NCBI GenBank assembly: GCA_031308135.1
Contig: JAHLJT010004567.1
Location: 35,254,792-35,318,791 of the forward strand
Length of the DNA: 64,000 bases
From: Acheta domesticus
Lineage: Eukaryota; Arthropoda; Insecta; Orthoptera; Gryllidae
Reading direction: 5' to 3'
The notes under the pieces are model-generated. The model made no database searches, was not told where the DNA came from, and worked only from the letters and a program-made list of their open reading frames with translations. Below, piece by piece: positions 1-11,739 of this stretch; the stretch's first letter is position 1; each line of letters opens with the position of its first letter. Position numbers and translations under genes: made by a program.

Positions 1-1005
1 TCGCGTTCTGTGACTTGGGCACACAACTTTTTACACCTGATTCGTAAATGTACAAAACTCTTCTACACGATGGTACCTTCACCCCCTTTGAAATTCGCAA
101 TTGGGGTGCTAGTCGCTTTAAAGTCCAAAATATGATTTGCTATTTTCGCGATTTTTGGCGTGGTGTGACTTGGGCAAATCTTATTGAAGGCTCAATGACT
201 TTGAATCAATCGTAAGCGATACCATAGTATGTTCGAAATTTTGAAATTTGGTTTTGGGAGAGCTCTAGGAAGTTTAAGTCCGAAAATTTTATTTGCGATT
301 TCCGACTTTTTGTGAGTTGGGCAAAACTTTTTTATGGCTCGATTGCTTGGGTTCGTCGTCAGCAAAACTGTGATGTGTTCGTAATTTCGAAATTGCCTTG
401 TGGGGCAGCTTCAGGAGTTTTAAGTCCGAAATTTTGATTTGCAATTTACGACTTTGTTTGACTTGGGCAAAACTTTTTTACAAATTGATTCAAAAATGGG
501 CAAAACTCTTCTACACGATGGTTTGTTCAAAACTTTGAAATTCGCAAGTGGGGGTGCTAGTCACTTTAAAGTCGAAAATTTGATTTGCGATTTTTGCTAT
601 TTCCGGCGTTGTGTGGCTTGGGCAAAACTGTTTTATGACTCGATGTACTTGGTCTCATCGTGGGCAAACCGATGGCATGTTCGAAAGTTGGAAATAGCTT
701 TGTGGGAGTGCTCCAGGACGTTTAAGTCCGAAATTTTGATTTGCGATTGCGGCTTTATTTGACTTGGGCAAAACTTTTTAAAGGTTGGGCAAACTTGGGC
801 AAAACTTGGGCAAAACTTTGGCGTATGTCATTTTAATTTCGACAAAGTGGGGGTGCTAGTCACTTTAAGTCCAAAATTTGATTTTCGATTTCTGGCGTTG
901 TGTGACTTGGGCAAACTTTTATTGGTTGGGCAAACTTGGGCAAAACTTGGGCAAAACTTTGGCGTATGACATTCGAATTTTCGACAAAGTGGGGGTGCCA
1001 ACTTC
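1..1005. repeat. ~148 bp satellite array, about seven monomers
   Basis: Monomers begin at a recurring CTTGGGCAAA block near 16, 168, 315, 464, 617, 763 and 906, so the period is 143-153 bp. Two monomer types can be told apart. Type A carries GGGGTGCTAGTCACTTTAA, type B carries a TTTAAGTCCGAAATTTTG block after a GGAGNGCTNCAGGA stretch. The order from the left is A B B A B A A. The last two type-A monomers share an extra local amplification of a short GGGCAAACTT motif. The array continues off the left edge, so its full size is unknown. Short open frames here are by-products of the repeat. Confidence 0.85.
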
Positions 1006-1191
1006 ACGCACCTCCCGGCCACTCGCCCGGCACTGGGATTGCACGGGACACACGCAGCTCTAGAACTCACAATGGGGCAGCCGTTGATGGGAACCTTCGT
1101 TCGGCTTGGTTGTTGCAGCCCTCTGGCAACGCACTTCACGATATGCATTTTAGGTGGGAGAGTAGGTGGTACATTTTATTTTAACTGTGCA

Positions 1192-1727
1192 CCGGGAGAG
1201 ATAGCTCAGGGCGTCAACTGATGTCACTGCAGTTCCTCTGACCTAGGTTTGGATCCCGAAGGTGCCAGGATTTTCGACACTAGCTTGTCAGCTTAGTCGA
1301 ACTCAATTGCCCTCTGGAGGAGAATTCTAGCGTCCGGCTACTCTAATCGGTAGTTTTTTGTGGTTTCTCCGATCAACATAAGGCGAATGCCGGAGCAGTA
1401 CCTAACAAACGGGCCACGGACTGCTCGCGATCTTTCCTTCCTCGTCCTTGTCGTATCCTGACCCCTTACGTACCTTCACACACACACACACACGCTCGCA
1501 AATACTACAAAGTACTACACTACCATACGTGCCGAGAGTGCCGGTCGGGAGATTAGAGCTTTCCCGGCTGGGAGGTGCTCCTGCTAGCCTTCAGTAAATC
1601 GACGCCGGATCTCATCATCCAGCGAGGAAAGAAAAATTCCACCTCCCAAGGAAAACGCATACACTAGACTTACGGTACTAATGGCCATAATAGTTGACGC
1701 GCCAGGAATGACTAATCAATCAAAAAA
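1192..1727 (+). mobile_element. SINE-A copy 1 (tRNA-derived SINE)
   Basis: The 5' head looks like a tRNA: an A-box-like AGCTCAGGGCGTC and a degenerate B box GGTTTGGATCCCG, both RNA polymerase III internal promoter elements. The ~450 bp body is shared with the copies at 4903, 9729, 19242 and 28719, including ACACTAGCTTGTCAGC, GTGGTTTCTCCGATCAAC and a tail ending AATCAATCAA. An (AC)n run at 1479-1494 lies inside the body. No target-site duplication could be recognised. This copy is more diverged than the one at 19242. Confidence 0.85.
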
Positions 1728-4700
1728 TGCATAACTTGGTCGTGAATCAAACAGAAGCCATAGCAGTGCAATGCTTACGCACGTCTTCTTGGCGCCACGT
1801 ATGCCTTCCTGTAAGTAGCAAAGAGAAAATTCTTAAAGAACCAAAATTAGTTATGTATTAAATCCACCGAATTCCACCCATTATTCCAATATTCAGTAAA
1901 CTGTTCGAACTATCTCTTAAATAAACATTAAAATTATAAAGTTGTTTTATAATATATTGCTAAAACTATTTTGTGAAATGTTTGCTTAATTTATATAAAA
2001 AACTATTGATTTTGTGGTATCACAAAAGTTTTTGTCTAAAATCATAGACCGCTATTTCAAAAGTAAAGTTCTGTGAATAACTCACAGAACAACGACAGGT
2101 CCTCTAAGTACTTGTAACAGCGTAGGCAGTCCCCAAAGTTGTGTAAAAAAAATGTGCATTATCGAATTGGTATCTGATTTTGAAAAATAAACTTACCGTA
2201 ATCGTACAATGCAATTTTAAGTGTACAATGCATTTGTGGGGCACCTCTTCAGTTTCAGCGTCTGTTTTTCTTTAAATTTGTACATATTTGATTTTATTTA
2301 ATTTATTACATTACTATTCATACATGGTTTCACATATTAAATGTTTGAGATGAAACATGTCTATCAAATACGCCTAAATAATGTTCCTGTCATTGTGAAG
2401 TAATTTGTGAAATGTCACTCATTCTAGATTTACATTTCTAGCAATTACGGGCGTAACTTAAATATTGATTTCCTCACATATCTTCTAACGGTGGAAGTAG
2501 CAGAATTGAACAAAATGTATACATCACAAATCAAATAATCGGTTCGAGACAGTTGTTCGAATCACTCCAATAAAAGGCGTCCAAACAAACACTCCTGTAG
2601 TAAGTAAATATTTTCCTCTCTCTAATCACAGGGTTCTGCTTTAAAGCAAAGTTTTCGCTCGAACCAGTGGTTGTCATACGGTATCCTACCGGTCGCCCGC
2701 CACCCGCAGTTGCCGCGTGCATTTGTTTGCGGTTCGCCAGAGATGTCACCCGACGCCAGCAATTTTTCATCGCCCTTTATTTTATTTCGTTTCCAATACT
2801 TTAACACAAAACGTACGTAAACAAAAATTGTTACAAACCTGTCTTCCATTCGCTAGTATATTCCGCAAATGATACTGAAAATTTCTTTTCGAAAAAATCG
2901 TTAAAACCATATATACACCAGAACGTCATAGATATTTTAAGACGTCACATGACATATTTTTTAATTTGTGAATTGTTGGTGTTTCGTTCAGATATCCTAA
3001 TCACAACATTACCGTCACACAAATTTGCTTCATTGGATCACACATTGAAAAATGATGCTTTTTTTGTAATAAAGGACAGCATACGGTAGAAAAGATAAAT
3101 AACTGACAACTGAATTCCCCAAAAGACAAAGTCAAGGTATTCAGTGACGTACCGTCACACCGTAACAATTTGTACAACTCCTACTTTTAAATATCGTGGC
3201 GATTACTGTGAACCCAATGCCCGCGAACTCTGGTAAGCTCTGCCACTTTTGTAAACATTCTAGTCTTTAAGACCGCAGCCCTAAAGAAAAATCTACGTCC
3301 CTACATACAATGTGTAAAACTTTCTCTAAAATGTTTCATTTATACTGAGTTGTTTTATCTAGTAAAAAATCCAAGTAAATTATGAAAAAAGTCGATAATA
3401 TTGAATACGGACAATAAAATAGTGGAAAAAATTACATTGTAAATATATAGATAACCAAAGATTTTTCTTTTGTTCATTATCAAGTCGCTACAATACTTTT
3501 CTTCTATCCTTAGCAAAGAGGGAGTTGATCTCCCGGGTAACCTGCGTTTCCATTCAACAGAAATGGCAGTGAACCACCAAAATGCGGACGTTTTAAAAGT
3601 AGATAGCGGAAACAGTCTGAAAGATTAGAGTCTGATTACTTTACAACTACTTTATTATCGGTCTTAAAGAAAACATTATTTTATTGAATGTAAGAAGCAT
3701 TCAAAATTGGACGCAGTATAAAGAAAAGGAAGAAGAATATTAAAGCTTACTACATAAGATTTTAAAGCAATTTGAAAAATACCTGACTGTGTATTTATTG
3801 AATATATTGAATATTTAAGTTATAAAAATATTTGCATCACACTGATGTATATTTAACTTGTTTTTTTAAAGAGTGACTTTAATTTCCAAAAGACGTAAAA
3901 CAGTTTATTTATGAATTACGCCATTGATCAGGAGTTCTCAAAAAACTTTGAAAACTTTACTATCTCTATTTCTGTAACTTGTTTTCCTTTACATCAGTAA
4001 AACAATATAAGTTACGCATCGGGTGTGATCGTGAATATCTTCAAAACTTCATCCGATAATTGGATATGTTTTTCACTAAACTTATTTACTTCCTTAGAAT
4101 TACAAAATAATTTCGCATTGTGATAGCCCCTGTTAGTTCATTATTTCATTTTCAGCACAGGTCAATAATATGCGATCAATAATACTGCCCACTCAGCGGC
4201 TCTATTCGTCGTTGAGTTTCATCAGTTGAATACAGTCATTTCTTTCAGTTCGTATTTGTCAGTTCAGATCGTCATTCTCGAAGGATACTTTGTCAATAAA
4301 ATGTTGTCTTCGTAGTTTGGTAATATATTTCACTAAGATTACATAGGTTTGGTTTTTCTATTTTACTCACGTTTTGGCGATTTAAGGCTAAAAACTAGTC
4401 CTAATAACTTATAAGTAACGATTTGAGTAAATCTATTAAGGTACATATGTTTACTCCGTTGTACGTGAAATGTATATTTGTTTTTAATTGTGTATTGTAT
4501 TGTGGATTAGGTTTCTACACAGCCTTAATTCGAGTAGGGATGTTATGTGCATTAGGCATGAATAAAAATTGAAGGAAAGGTATATAATTTGATGGACTAA
4601 TTGCTGTAAGTTAAATTCTTCGTGTAATTGTTTGTGCATTTATCAGTGTCCTGAGATATTGGATTTTAAATGTTGCTTCGAAGCGATGCTTCTCCATGAT

Positions 4701-4890
4701 GTCTACCTCGCGTGACCAGTTTATCTGCAGATAACTATCGTGGTCAACAACATCTATTCTGAATGGTAGATACAGCGTTACCAATTCGTGTTTATAATTG
4801 CACTAGCGCTCTATATAATAAGAACTATGCACGACTCAAGACCAAGCATTTTTAATACACTCAGTTGCGTCGTCCAATTTTGCCTGAAAT
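1728..4890. other. AT-rich stretch with no supportable gene
   Basis: About 3.2 kb of mostly AT-rich sequence. Only short, frame-interrupted open frames occur. No repeat shared with the rest of the window, no RNA gene and no splice-bounded exon with coding character could be recognised. A somewhat less AT-rich patch is at 2640-2770. Confidence 0.6.
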
Positions 4891-4902
4891 GCTTTCTATG
4901 TA

Positions 4903-5473
4903 CCGAGAGAGGTGGCTCAGGGCATCAACTGATGTCACTGCACGTTCTCTGACCGGGAGGTCTTGGGTTCGAAACCCGACGGTGGTAGGATTTTCGGCTC
5001 TAGCTTATCAGCTAGGTTGAATTTATTCGTTGTCTGGAGGAGAATTCTAGCAAACGGCTGCTCTGATCGGTGGTTTCTATCGTCGTTTCTTCGATCAACA
5101 CCAGGCGAATGCCGGGGCAGTACCCTAACAAACGGGCGCGATTTTTCCTTCCTCTTCCTCATCCTAACCTCATCCCTTACTTACACCCATTAACATGCAC
5201 TACACTACCACACTGCCGGGAGATCGCTCGGGAGCCAAGAGCTTGTCCCGGCTGGAGCAGTGCCCCGCCCATGGGTGATACTGAGAAATCAATATCCGCT
5301 GGTGGGTGATTGATTGAGAAAAACCTCCGCTAGCCGGTGGTAGATTCGGTGCCGGATATCGCCATTCAGCGGGGAATATCACCATCATCTCCCGAGGGAA
5401 CAAATTACTACATTTACGGGACTAATGACCTTAGCAGTTGACACGCCCGCAATCCCCAAACAAACAACATCAA
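4903..5473 (+). mobile_element. SINE-A copy 2 with target-site duplication
   Basis: tRNA-like head with A box (GTGGCTCAGGGCATC) and B box (GGTTCGAAACCC), then the SINE-A body and the conserved 3' module ending near CAAACAAACAAC. It is flanked by an 11 bp imperfect direct repeat, GCTTTCTATGT at 4891-4901 and GCTTTCTTTGT at 5474-5484, the expected target-site duplication of LINE-mediated retroposition. The open frames on both strands here (4935-5403) are chance readings through the SINE. Confidence 0.88.
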
Positions 5474-5484
5474 GCTTTCTTTGT

Positions 5485-7590
5485 GTTAACACCGGACGTT
5501 TAAAAACATTAAAAAACTGTGCACATTATAAGCGTTTTGTATCTCGCCTAATGCGAGTACATCTAAAATCTTCATTGCGTTTGCGGTAATCCTTTTTCCG
5601 ACATTTAGCGAGCGGCTAATAAACGATTCATCTCCAAATGGCTCCTGCTGCTTCTCTCCCGTCGTGGCAACTGCCGGCGCTGCCCTCCAACTTCCTTCCG
5701 GCGCCGAACTTTTTTCCCCTCACGTGCGCCCGGGCCTTCGCAGTCTTTAACAAGAGTTGTAATTGCGTCAGTTTCTCTTTCTCGACACATCGTGGACTCG
5801 CTAAAGAACAGCAGAAGGGCTTCGGACTTTCAATTCGCAACCCTTTCTTCTAGCGACAAACTTCCTTTTCCCTCGAGTCTCTAGAACGTGCTCCTGCTCA
5901 GCTATTAGCCAAACTTCCTCTCCATACTAAGTCGCATCACGAGAAATGGATGTATATGTCCCTACAACGCTTGATTTTACAGATGTCGGAAGTAATATGA
6001 AGTCGAGATGATTTTGAAGGTTATCGTTCTGCGGCAGAAAAGCGTTTAATTATCGCATAGGTGAAATTTTAAAATATTTTGCTGTCCGAAATAGTTTTCT
6101 TTGATAACATTATTATTTTCCTCTCTGATCAGCCTCAGGATTATACTGTATTTACAAAGAAAAAATAATTTCCTCTATTGTTCAGTCCCATTGAACATGT
6201 ATCACGTAATTCACGCTGCCAATCAGAGACGGCGGTCGTCCATTGGCCATTTTTAGCAAACTAAGCTGGTGGTCCAAACGTGACGTCTTGGGAGTCGTTT
6301 TCTGAGGCTGGGAATAGTTTCTTCGAAGCGATACTGCTCGCGAGGATAGTATTAATGGCGTCGCGAGCGAGAGGTTATTGTCCCATTTAAAGTACTTGAC
6401 ATTTCTCAGATACTGAGTTAGGTGGGGGACACTGTTATTCAATCGACAGATTCAATTTCTCATGACGCCTCTACAGCATTGTCGCTTGATCGTTTATCAC
6501 ATCAGCGTGTAGACTAAAGTTCAAGTTGGTGGTGTCGCCGCATTCCAGTTGATGAAACGTCAAATGTCAAACATTTCTAATTGGTTGTTAACTACTTTTT
6601 CACGGTAACATTCGTTCTCGCAGGCTAGTCTTGTTACTACTTCTAGTTTCGTCCAAAAAGTTTTGTTACAAGAGCAACTGAGTCCAGAAAGCACAGTGAT
6701 CACGAGAAAGAGCAGCAATTCTAGAAAATTCTCGCCTCAGCGTAGTTTGGAAGAAATCCACAGACATATTTTTCACTTTAAAATTTTCCAGTTCTAGATA
6801 GTCGAGTCTACATTCTCTTAGCGACATACTCACTTAAGGTTTCAGTAATAAAAGTAATATCCCAATTTGTACCGCTGACCCCTTGAAATTGCATTCAATA
6901 TGAAGTTTAAAAACTGATTTTACCAGAAATTACTGTTTTTTCGCACATCTTCAAACTGCAATACAGCAGATGCACTTGAATGAGCAAGTGCTTGTGTTCG
7001 GGTGTAAGCTTATAACGAAAACAAACTCTAGGATATTGTACAAAGACGGACACAATTGATAAAGAGGTAACAGTTTTACAAAATAGTATCATACATTCAG
7101 AGAATTTTACAAAACATGTAATGTTACAAATAAAAGAAAACTAGCGCAAAATATATTATGGTTATACAAGTTTGTAGAAAAAATTAACAAATGTTGGAAA
7201 TCATTATTTTCATAAAGTTCAGTTAACAGACATTTTTTATGACCGATAATGTATCTGTGAGTATGAGCGTCAGCTCTGTAGCAATACAGTGTAATCGGCT
7301 TCTGCGTTTCCTTCTCATCACCACGCGAATGGCGGTGTCGTTATATACCAGTGGTGTCAACGTCTCCTACTGGTGGCAGTAGTACGTCTCGCGGCACCGT
7401 GCCATTCCACGAGCTTCTCTGCGCCACTAGCGTCGGGAGAAGAAACTATTAGTAACCCCGCCGTTTTACAATAGGTGAAGGCGTTGTCTCTTGCGGCGGA
7501 GTTATGAACTTCGTGGAGAGGCGATATCGTCGTGGCACTCGTGCCACGGACTCCCGCTCATGGTATCGACCTTGACCACACTGTTATTAT
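5485..7590. other. Unassigned intergenic stretch
   Basis: Mixed composition with a GC-richer island at 5630-5735 and AT-rich flanks. No recognised gene or repeat. At 7533-7550 there is a short perfect palindrome, CGTGGCACTCGTGCCACG. Open frames are short and have no family resemblance. Confidence 0.55.
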
Positions 7591-8153
7591 ACTTCGATTT
7601 GAACAGATGCACTCCAAGGTGACGAGCTGGAAGGAGAGGGGGGCATTATCATCTAATCGGGAGCTTCAAACCAAAATATACTCTCTGAATCTGAATCAGT
7701 GAAATTGGCACTGATTCAATCAGTGAGAGCCGAAGTCACTGATATCTTCAGTCGAAATGTGTAGTTTCGCTGACAATCAGCGAATATGCGAACCTTTCCA
7801 CAATGACCGACAGCATTTCACTGGTCGTCAGTGGTAAAAGTGCCGCGCCACCATCGCTCACTGATCGTTCAGTCGTCACTTGCAATTAGTGTCACAAATT
7901 TCACTGATTCAAACAGTGAAGTTTAACTGATTCAAAAAGTGGACTCAATTTTCACTGATTTGTTCAGCTCAATTCACTGATTCTCAGTGGCAGGGTTATA
8001 ACTGACACCATCAGTGAATAGTCACTGTCAATCAGTAGTTTTTCACTGATTCAGACAGAGAGTGTAAGTCGTAACGAAACTCCCGATTGGATGACAGTGT
8101 CCCCCTCTCCATCTGGCTCGTGACCTCGAAGTGCCACTATGTAAAAATCAAAG
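7591..8153. mobile_element. Foldback-type element with long terminal inverted repeats and an internal CACTGAT cluster
   Basis: The two ends are inverted copies over roughly 110-150 bp. The left end reads ACTTCGATTT, then GTGACGAGC, GGAGAGGGGG and CTAATCGGGAG. The right end, reverse complemented, reads ACTTTGATTT, GTCACGAGC, GGAGAGGGGG and CCAATCGGGAG. Between them, CACTGATT/AATCAGTG and close variants recur well over a dozen times in both orientations. No transposase frame is present, so it is non-autonomous. No clear target duplication was found. The superfamily cannot be assigned from sequence alone. Confidence 0.8.
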
Positions 8154-8225
8154 TACATTTGAAGGCCCGATGAGGTCTCGTTGAGTCGTCTTGGGCGCTG
8201 TCAGTGCTGCGGGCGACAGCAGAAG

Positions 8226-8268
8226 CGCTGCGCGCTGCGCGCTGCGCGCTGCGCGCTGCGCTGGGCGG
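8226..8268. repeat. GCGCTGC microsatellite
   Basis: Four to five near-perfect copies of the 7-mer GCGCTGC, followed by degenerate GCTG-rich sequence to about 8300. The Ala/Cys-rich frames crossing it come from the repeat. Confidence 0.8.
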
Positions 8269-8344
8269 CCTGTGCTGCGCTCTGGCGGCAGCGCTGGTGC
8301 TCATCGACCCACCCCCCTCGTGGCCTCCACCCCATTGCACAGGG

Positions 8345-9720
8345 ACGACTGAAATCGTTCGTTATTCACAAGACAATCGATTGCAACTAGAATATAAAAA
8401 CTTATAGCCTTGGATTATTTTTCAAATAATTCAAGGTTCCCCAAGGATAAATTACGCCCGCCATAAACGTTTCAATAAGAATACAAATTGAATTAAAAAA
8501 AATGAAACTTACAGACATAGCATTCAACAATAGAATATTACAAATTCAATATTAAATTTAAAAAAAACTACAAAAAATTCAAACATTAAATTACGCAAAC
8601 GTAACGGAGTGAGACGGAGCTTCGATATAAATGAAGTCCCCGCATGCCTATGCCCTATCCCAGTTCTAGGATTAAGTAATGCAAATCTCTGTAAAAACGG
8701 TGGATTGAACAGATAGAAAATAAAGCTTTAAAAAAATTTCAAGTAATTATGGTGCTCAGATATTTACGTAGGTTTCAATTAATTTTAAAATAAAGCAAAT
8801 GTTTAAATAAGTATTGTACGCTGGTAAAAAATAAAGTCACTTCTTAACACTACACATTGCTTTGCTTGAAGATGATCATTTGACAACTCTACTGGAATTT
8901 TGTGTACTTAACGCAATGAGTTTAGAAGAATAGGAAGTTTAAGCTTCGACTTATGCCATTATGCATCTATATTTGAAATATAAAATTTAACCTTTTGCTT
9001 ACCGTTTTTATTTTCCTTTGAAAAGTTTCGCAAATTCCTTCCACAGGTAGGTTCTAAACGATTTACACCAAAAGGGCGGAAAGGACCAAGAACTGTTTTA
9101 AAGTATGTATTCTAGTATCAACAGAATCTTTCTTTTAATCAATTAGTCTAAAATAGGATGGATCTCATGTATACTTTTCATACGTATCTGTGGTGAATTA
9201 TTGTGATTACTATTTCTCAGAATTATTAGATATTATTAGTGATGGCGATGTAACTGTTGGTTTTGTTGTTATTGAATACTCTTTCTTGAATATGGAACGC
9301 TCCTCTATTATTTTTAACAAATCATCATCATCATGCGTACCACTTTTGAGTTTATTCTATAATTTTATTACCACCATTGAGTTTAACGTTGTTAAATTTT
9401 CATTGGAAACCCTCCCGTACGCGCACTAAGCGAATAGGTGGAATACATCAAACAATAATACATCAAATATTTGCATTTTTCAATCAAAATCGAAACTGTT
9501 TCCTTGGTTTTGTATTTTTCCTGGGTATCTAAAGAAATCTTAGACACCCCTCCATGCCAGAGGCAGCACATTTTTTCTTTCAATTTCTCTCTTATTGGAA
9601 ATTAGTATTACAGATTATCTCCCTGGAAGACTAAGAACGGCCCCCCTACGAACTTAGTCTTTCTAGGACTGACGAACTACTTTCGCGTGGCCCTGGTGGC
9701 AACATCTTTACAACCGTTGG
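8345..9720. other. AT-rich stretch with no supportable gene
   Basis: About 1.4 kb, mostly AT-rich. Only short frames occur (for example 9190-9429 on the plus strand), with no recognisable domain, splice context or repeat relative in the window. Confidence 0.55.
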
Positions 9721-9728
9721 TTGCTACC

Positions 9729-10255
9729 GGAAGAGTTGGCTCAGGGCAATAACTGATGTCACTGCAGTGACTGTAATCGAGAGGTCCTAGGTTCGAGTAC
9801 CGACAGTCACAAACTTTTCGACACTAGCTTAATAGCTAGGTCACTGTGTGGAGGAGAACACTAACGGTCGGCTGCTCTGATCGGGAGTTTTCCGTGGTTT
9901 CTCCGATCAATACCAGGCGAATGCCGGAGTAGTACCCTAACAAACGGGCCACGGACCGCACGTGATCTTTCCTTCCTATTCCTTGTTTTATCCTACTCCT
10001 TACTTACAAACACTTGTACATACTCTTACATGCGCTCCACTACCACACATGCTGGGAGACTGGTCGGAAGCTTAGATCTTGCCCCGGCTGGATCAGTGGC
10101 TGGGGAAATACCCGTTAGCTGACGGTAGGTCGGCGTCGGATCTTGCCGTCCAGCGGGGGAAAACGTGCCACCTCCCGGAGAAAACGTGCACCACATTTAC
10201 GGGAATAACGACCTTAGCCGTTGACGGCGCCCGGGATCACTAACAATCAATCAAG
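9729..10255 (+). mobile_element. SINE-A copy 3
   Basis: Complete SINE-A with A box (TTGGCTCAGGGCAAT), B box (GGTTCGAGTACC), the shared body and a tail ending AACAATCAATCAA. Flanking TGCTACC at 9722-9728 and 10256-10262 is the probable target-site duplication. A SINE-B begins directly after the right copy of this duplication, making a head-to-tail SINE-A/SINE-B tandem. Confidence 0.88.
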
Positions 10256-10265
10256 TGCTACCTGC

Positions 10266-10479
10266 CTCGGCCCCGTCGCCGAGATCGCTAAGTCAGTAGT
10301 GCCGTAGTGATTTTGGACCGTGGGGTGGCAGGTTCGAGTCCCGCCTCGGGCATGATTGTATGTGTTCGTCCTTTCACCCCCTACCATCACCGTTTCGTTT
10401 CATCCTCATACCACAACGTCACATCCAATATTGGTCGCTAATGACGTAGTAGTTGATGCGACCTTAAATAAAAAAAGAA
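10266..10479 (+). mobile_element. SINE-B (tRNA-derived SINE), complete copy
   Basis: tRNA-like head with A-box-like GATCGCTAAGTCAGTAGTG and B box GGTTCGAGTCCCGC, a body of about 120 bp, and a 3' end made of a stem-loop (GGTCGC at 10433, GCGACC at 10458) followed by TTAAATAAAAAAAG. Direct repeats flank it: GTGCTACCTGC at 10255-10265 and GCGCTACCTGC at 10480-10490. The antisense relative is at 32238-32447. The terminal GCGACCTTAAATAAA is identical to the end of the LINE fragment at 34111-34125. Confidence 0.88.
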
Positions 10480-10699
10480 GCGCTACCTGCGTCACACTGC
10501 CCGTCATTTTGCGCGTTGGCTTACAGCGGGGGAATCGGTGCAGCAGGGAGGGAGGCGGAGTGTCTGCCGGAGATGTGAGAGGAGGGCGGCAGTCAGCCCG
10601 GGGCCGACGCTAAACCGGGCGCCCCAAATAAAAGATTTCGGGAGGAATCCGGCGGGCAACGCGCTCTATCGGCGAATATCGGGTGGCCGCGGGCCCTCT

Positions 10700-11725
10700 T
10701 TACTGAAACATGCCCTTCCCCGGACCATATCTTCCCCCATCATCGCCGCCGTCTCCCCCTCGCCCTTTCCTGTTCCACGCTCTCTCCCCGAATTCGCCAC
10801 CTCCTCATCCCTTACTCTACCATCTCCTGGTCCGTGACCGAACCCGTCCCTTCCTCTGCCATCCCCTTCCGCCCGTTTTTGTTTTCTTTTCCGCTTCACA
10901 TTTGTTTTCTTCTCCCGCACATATCAATCCCAGCCCTTCTTGTCCCTCATCCACTCCCCTCCCAGCTGCACTCCTTACCAACCCGACCCTTACACCCCTC
11001 ACTCCCCATCCCGTGTCCGCCCACTCCCCCTCTCTCCGTCCACCCTGTTCGGCTCGTTCAGTCGTTCTCTTGTTCCCTTTCGCAATTTTATCTCCGCTCT
11101 CACCCGCCCGCTTTACCACCGTCTCGATTCTCCCCGCCCCATCCCTCACCATCTTCCCGTCCCTTGCTCCACCTCGCCGCTTATCCGTGTTCGCCATCTC
11201 CCCTCCTCCTCCCGCTCGTAGCACGCCCGTTGGCTCGTCCTCTCGTTTCCTTCTCCCCTTCCTCCGATTTCAATTCCGCTCTCACCCGCCCCCTTCACCG
11301 CCGCCCTGCCCCCATCCTTCACCATCTTCCCGTCCGTTACTCCACCTCCCTCTCCTTCCGTGTCCGCCCTCCCCCCTCCTCGACCCGTTCGCGGCCCACC
11401 CGTCGGCTCGTCCTCACGTTTCCTTCTCCCCTCCCCATCCCATCCCCTCCACCTCCCCCACGTCGTCTCCTCCCCTGGCGCAGACCGCCCCCTCCCCCGC
11501 CCCGGGCGCCGTCGGAGTGAGAGCTCGCCGCTTCTGATGCCCGCGCTCTATTCACGGCCGCCCCGCCCCGCCCGCCCGCCTCTATTTTGTATGACCGCCC
11601 CTCGCGCGGTGGGGCTGTTTTATTCATCCCCGTTCTCCGATCCCCCCGCTCTACCCCTACCGCTCTGTTTGTCCTGCCCGTGCGTCTTTTGTGCCTTCGT
11701 GGGCGTCTTTTATTTCCCTTTGCGA
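10700..11725. repeat. Kilobase pyrimidine-rich tract with an internal ~175 bp duplication
   Basis: The plus strand is overwhelmingly C and T for about 1 kb, so open frames exist in several phases (Pro/Ser/Leu-rich on plus, Gly/Arg/Glu-rich on minus) with no real coding signal. Segments from about 11084 and 11268 align with each other: CTCTCACCCGCC near 11096 and 11279, ACCATCTTCCCGTC near 11148 and 11318, GGCTCGTCCTC near 11231 and 11405. This is a diverged tandem duplication. Such tracts can in principle form triplex structures. Confidence 0.75.
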
Positions 11726-11739
11726 AAACCGCGTTGCCT

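Noticed and set aside
10710..11537. Pro/Ser-rich plus-strand frame of 275 codons and overlapping frames
   Set aside because: Several phases are open at once because the sequence is nearly all C and T. Composition explains the frames.
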